From assembly GCF_006715055.1 (NCBI RefSeq), contig NZ_VFMN01000001.1:2108001-2172000 (forward strand): 64,000 bases of DNA, written 5' to 3'. The notes beneath the pieces were generated by a model. That model was not told the DNA's origin. It did no database searches and saw nothing but the letters and a program-made list of their open reading frames with translations. A program made the position numbers and the translations under genes. This document shows positions 62,032 through 64,000 of the stretch, piece by piece (position 1 is the stretch's first letter; every line of letters starts with the position of its first letter). The stretch is from Lapillicoccus jejuensis (GTDB lineage Bacteria; Actinomycetota; Actinomycetes; Actinomycetales; Dermatophilaceae).

Positions 62032-62436
62032 ATGCTCAGCACGACGATCGACGTCCGCACCGGCCGCCGCGAGGTGGTCCTCGACCTGACCCGCGAGTGG
62101 TCGGACTTCGTGGCCGGGCAGGGCGACGGGCTGCTGCACGTCTTCGTCCCCCACGCGACGGCCGGGATCGCGATCCTCGAGACCGGGGCCGGCAGCGACG
62201 ACGACCTGCTCTCCGCCCTCGCCGACCTGCTGCCCGCCGACGACCGGTGGCGGCACCGGCACGGCTCGCCGGGGCACGGGCGCAGCCACGTGATGCCGGC
62301 CCTCGTGCCGCCGTACGCCACCGTGCCCGTCCTCGGCGGACGCCTCGCCCTCGGCACCTGGCAGAGCATCTGCCTCGTCGACCTCAACGTCGACAACCCC
62401 GACCGGCAGGTGCGCCTCAGCCTCCTCGCCGGGTGA
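62032..62436 (+). CDS. YjbQ/UPF0047 family protein
   Basis: The 134-residue protein is a single YjbQ domain: LLHVFVPHATAGIAILETGA (His and Glu cluster), LPADDRWRHRHGSPGHGRSH, and the conserved end LALGTWQSICLVDLNVDNPD. The family has weak thiamine-phosphate synthase activity and probably another unknown main role. CAGGCT 7 nt before ATG 62032 suggests leaderless transcription. It follows the hydrolase gene after 23 bp. Confidence 0.9.
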   Translation: MLSTTIDVRTGRREVVLDLTREWSDFVAGQGDGLLHVFVPHATAGIAILETGAGSDDDLLSALADLLPADDRWRHRHGSPGHGRSHVMPALVPPYATVPVLGGRLALGTWQSICLVDLNVDNPDRQVRLSLLAG

Positions 62437-62449
62437 GGCGGGCGGGCCG

Positions 62450-63991
62450 CTACTGCTCGAGGACGTGCAACCGGGCCCGCAGCGTCTTCGTCACCGCCGC
62501 GGTGCCCTGCCGGCCGTAGACGTTGACCAGCTCGTCGGGGTCGGTGCGCCGGTCGTAGAGCTCGCGCTCCCCGCTCGTGTACTCCACGTAGGTCCAGCGG
62601 TCGGTGCGCAGCGCGTAGTACGGCGTGACGGGGAAGCCCGAGCTGGTCGCCCCCAGACCGTTGCCGCCGCCGCCGTCGCCCCCACCCCCGGCGCCCGACC
62701 CGCGCGGCTTCTGGATGAGCGCCTCGTCGGTCCAGGCCGCCGCCGGGTCGGTGAGCAGCGGGACGAGCGACCGCCCGTCCTGCGGGCGACCGGGGGTCGT
62801 CCTGCCGATCGTCGCGAGGGTCGTGCCGAGGTCGACGTTGGTGACGACGTGGGGGTCGCGCCGGCTCGTCGTCCCGGGGTAGCGGACCATGAGCGGCACG
62901 TGCACGCACGGCCCGTACGCGCACTGCTTGACCTCCTTCCAGCGGTGCTCGCCGAAGGAGAGGGCATGGTCGGACGTGACGACCACGACGCTGCGGTCGA
63001 GGACCCCGCGGGCGCTCAGCGTCTCGACGACCGACCTGACCAGGTCGTCGGCGGCGCGCACCGACTCCCACGACTTGCGCTGGTCGCTGTCCATCCGCTG
63101 CTCCTGGCGCGACGTCAGCAGCGGCAGGGCCTGCACCCACGCGGGTTTGTCGCTCACGTCGGCCTCGTTGAACGACGGCGGATGGGGCACGGTCGCGCCG
63201 TCGTACGCGCCGACGTACCGGCTCGGACGGTCGAAGGGCCGGTGCGGGACGAGCGTCGCGGTGTAGAGGAAGAACGGCTCGGGGGCGGTCGACACCCACT
63301 GGGACGCCTTCTGCGAGAACAGGTCCGTCGAGTGGTGCCGGTTGTCGGCGGGGTAGGTCGTCGAGGTGCCCTGGTCGTTGACGACGATCTGCTTGGTGAG
63401 GACGTTGGAGGCGGTGGGGTTCTCGGCGAACCAGCGGTCCCAGCCCGGCGGGACGTAGGCGGCGCCGCGGTCCCACGGGTAGCTGTTGAGGTACTTGCCG
63501 AAGAGGCCGGTGGTGTAGCCCGACGCGTGCAGCCACGGCGCGAGCAGGTTCGTGTCGTCGAGGTCGCGCGCGCACTGGGCGTTGTCGACGACCCCCGTGT
63601 GGTGGGCGAGCTGGCCGGTGAACACCGACGAGCGCGACGGGCAGCAGTTGGCGACGTTGACGACGGCGTCGTCGAAGCGCACCCACGAGCCGTGCGGGTC
63701 CGAGGTGAGGTACGGCATCGCCTCGTCGAGCGACTGGTAGGTCTGGTCGTCGGTGACGATGTAGACGAGGTTGGGTCGCTCCGGCAGCACCGCCGCGGCG
63801 GGGATGCCGGGGGAGCCGCCGGGCCCGACGGCGCCGAAGACGCCGTCGCGCCCCACCGCCACGGCGCCCGGCGGGGCGGCGTACGGCGTCGGGCCGGGCG
63901 CGGTGGCGCTCGCGGCGGCACCGGGCGCGAGCGCGGTGACGGCGAGCGCGGCGACGGCGCCGGCGAGGGTGATGGTCCCCGAGGTCCTCAC
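62450..63991 (-). CDS. Secreted arylsulfatase-type sulfatase
   Basis: The 513-residue protein has signal peptide TLAGAVAALAVTALAPGAAA. The sulfatase metal site is NLVYIVTDDQTYQSLDEAMP. The formylglycine motif is VNVANCCPSRSSVFTGQLAH (CxPSR, first Cys of the pair near residue 116). Then VLTSDH-type VVVTSDHALSFGEHRWKEV binds the second metal ligands, and YDRRTDPDELVNVYG is near the end. Modification of the Cys requires a formylglycine-generating enzyme, not encoded nearby. GTG 63991 is the chosen start. Confidence 0.93.
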   Translation of the reverse strand: MRTSGTITLAGAVAALAVTALAPGAAASATAPGPTPYAAPPGAVAVGRDGVFGAVGPGGSPGIPAAAVLPERPNLVYIVTDDQTYQSLDEAMPYLTSDPHGSWVRFDDAVVNVANCCPSRSSVFTGQLAHHTGVVDNAQCARDLDDTNLLAPWLHASGYTTGLFGKYLNSYPWDRGAAYVPPGWDRWFAENPTASNVLTKQIVVNDQGTSTTYPADNRHHSTDLFSQKASQWVSTAPEPFFLYTATLVPHRPFDRPSRYVGAYDGATVPHPPSFNEADVSDKPAWVQALPLLTSRQEQRMDSDQRKSWESVRAADDLVRSVVETLSARGVLDRSVVVVTSDHALSFGEHRWKEVKQCAYGPCVHVPLMVRYPGTTSRRDPHVVTNVDLGTTLATIGRTTPGRPQDGRSLVPLLTDPAAAWTDEALIQKPRGSGAGGGGDGGGGNGLGATSSGFPVTPYYALRTDRWTYVEYTSGERELYDRRTDPDELVNVYGRQGTAAVTKTLRARLHVLEQ

Positions 63992-64000
63992 CGGGTGATC

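Overview
The window is 64 kb of very GC-rich chromosomal DNA from an actinobacterium. It looks like a Micrococcales organism of the Intrasporangiaceae/Dermatophilaceae kind. The evidence is strong GC3 codon use, frequent GTG starts, TANNNT hexamers 6-8 nt upstream of many starts (leaderless transcripts), actinobacterial families (DUF3263, DUF3027, DUF2530, an MT0933-like antitoxin domain, mycothiol-dependent isomerase-like proteins) and a solitary CIRCE-controlled groEL. The genus call is an inference. I found no tRNA, rRNA, insertion sequence, prophage or CRISPR array, so this reads as housekeeping and lightly accessory chromosome.

Layout. 1-5.9 kb: MT0933-like protein, ankyrin protein, a coupled UDG/SGNH-hydrolase pair, HAD phosphatase and a PLP decarboxylase. 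6-16.9 kb: DUF3263 protein, P1 peptidase, a DinB-like protein divergent from a WYL regulator with twin operators, methyltransferase, OsmC, TOPRIM protein, S9 peptidase, EEP phosphatase, M48 protease and HIT protein. 17-23 kb: groEL with two CIRCE sites, a DUF4031-Nudix fusion, an HD hydrolase and a HelD/HelR-type helicase. 23.5-27.4 kb: response regulator, histidine kinase and HtrA protease, arranged like mycobacterial mprA-mprB-pepD. 27.6-31.1 kb: truncated globin, alpha/beta hydrolase and a MarR-controlled isomerase/cupin pair.

31.2-46.6 kb is a syntenic actinobacterial block: methyltransferase, XPB helicase, Pro/Gly-rich membrane protein, helicase-associated protein, epimerase, cold-shock protein, DUF3027, secreted protein, DUF2530, NCS2 permease, MFS/MarR, lytic transglycosylase and serC. 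46.7-51.3 kb: His-rich protein, pentapeptide protein, pdxH, MFS and a DtxR-type regulator. 51.3-52.7 kb: a c-di-AMP (ydaO-type) riboswitch ahead of a secreted NlpC/P60 hydrolase. 52.7-57.6 kb: a frameshifted gene, then a DeoR regulator divergent from a sugar ABC importer lacking its own ATPase. 57.7-64 kb: MFS, DMT transporter, glycosyltransferase, hydrolase, YjbQ protein and sulfatase.

The most unusual signal lies between genes. Long, nearly perfect palindromes of 60-150 bp sit at gene 3' ends, mostly between convergent genes, and two sequence families recur kilobases apart. Other good leads are the paired 18-bp operators of the WYL regulator, an operator-embedded MarR promoter, an XRE-like gene remnant whose promoter and ribosome site look intact, a 31-aa membrane microprotein and a frameshift at a C5 run.
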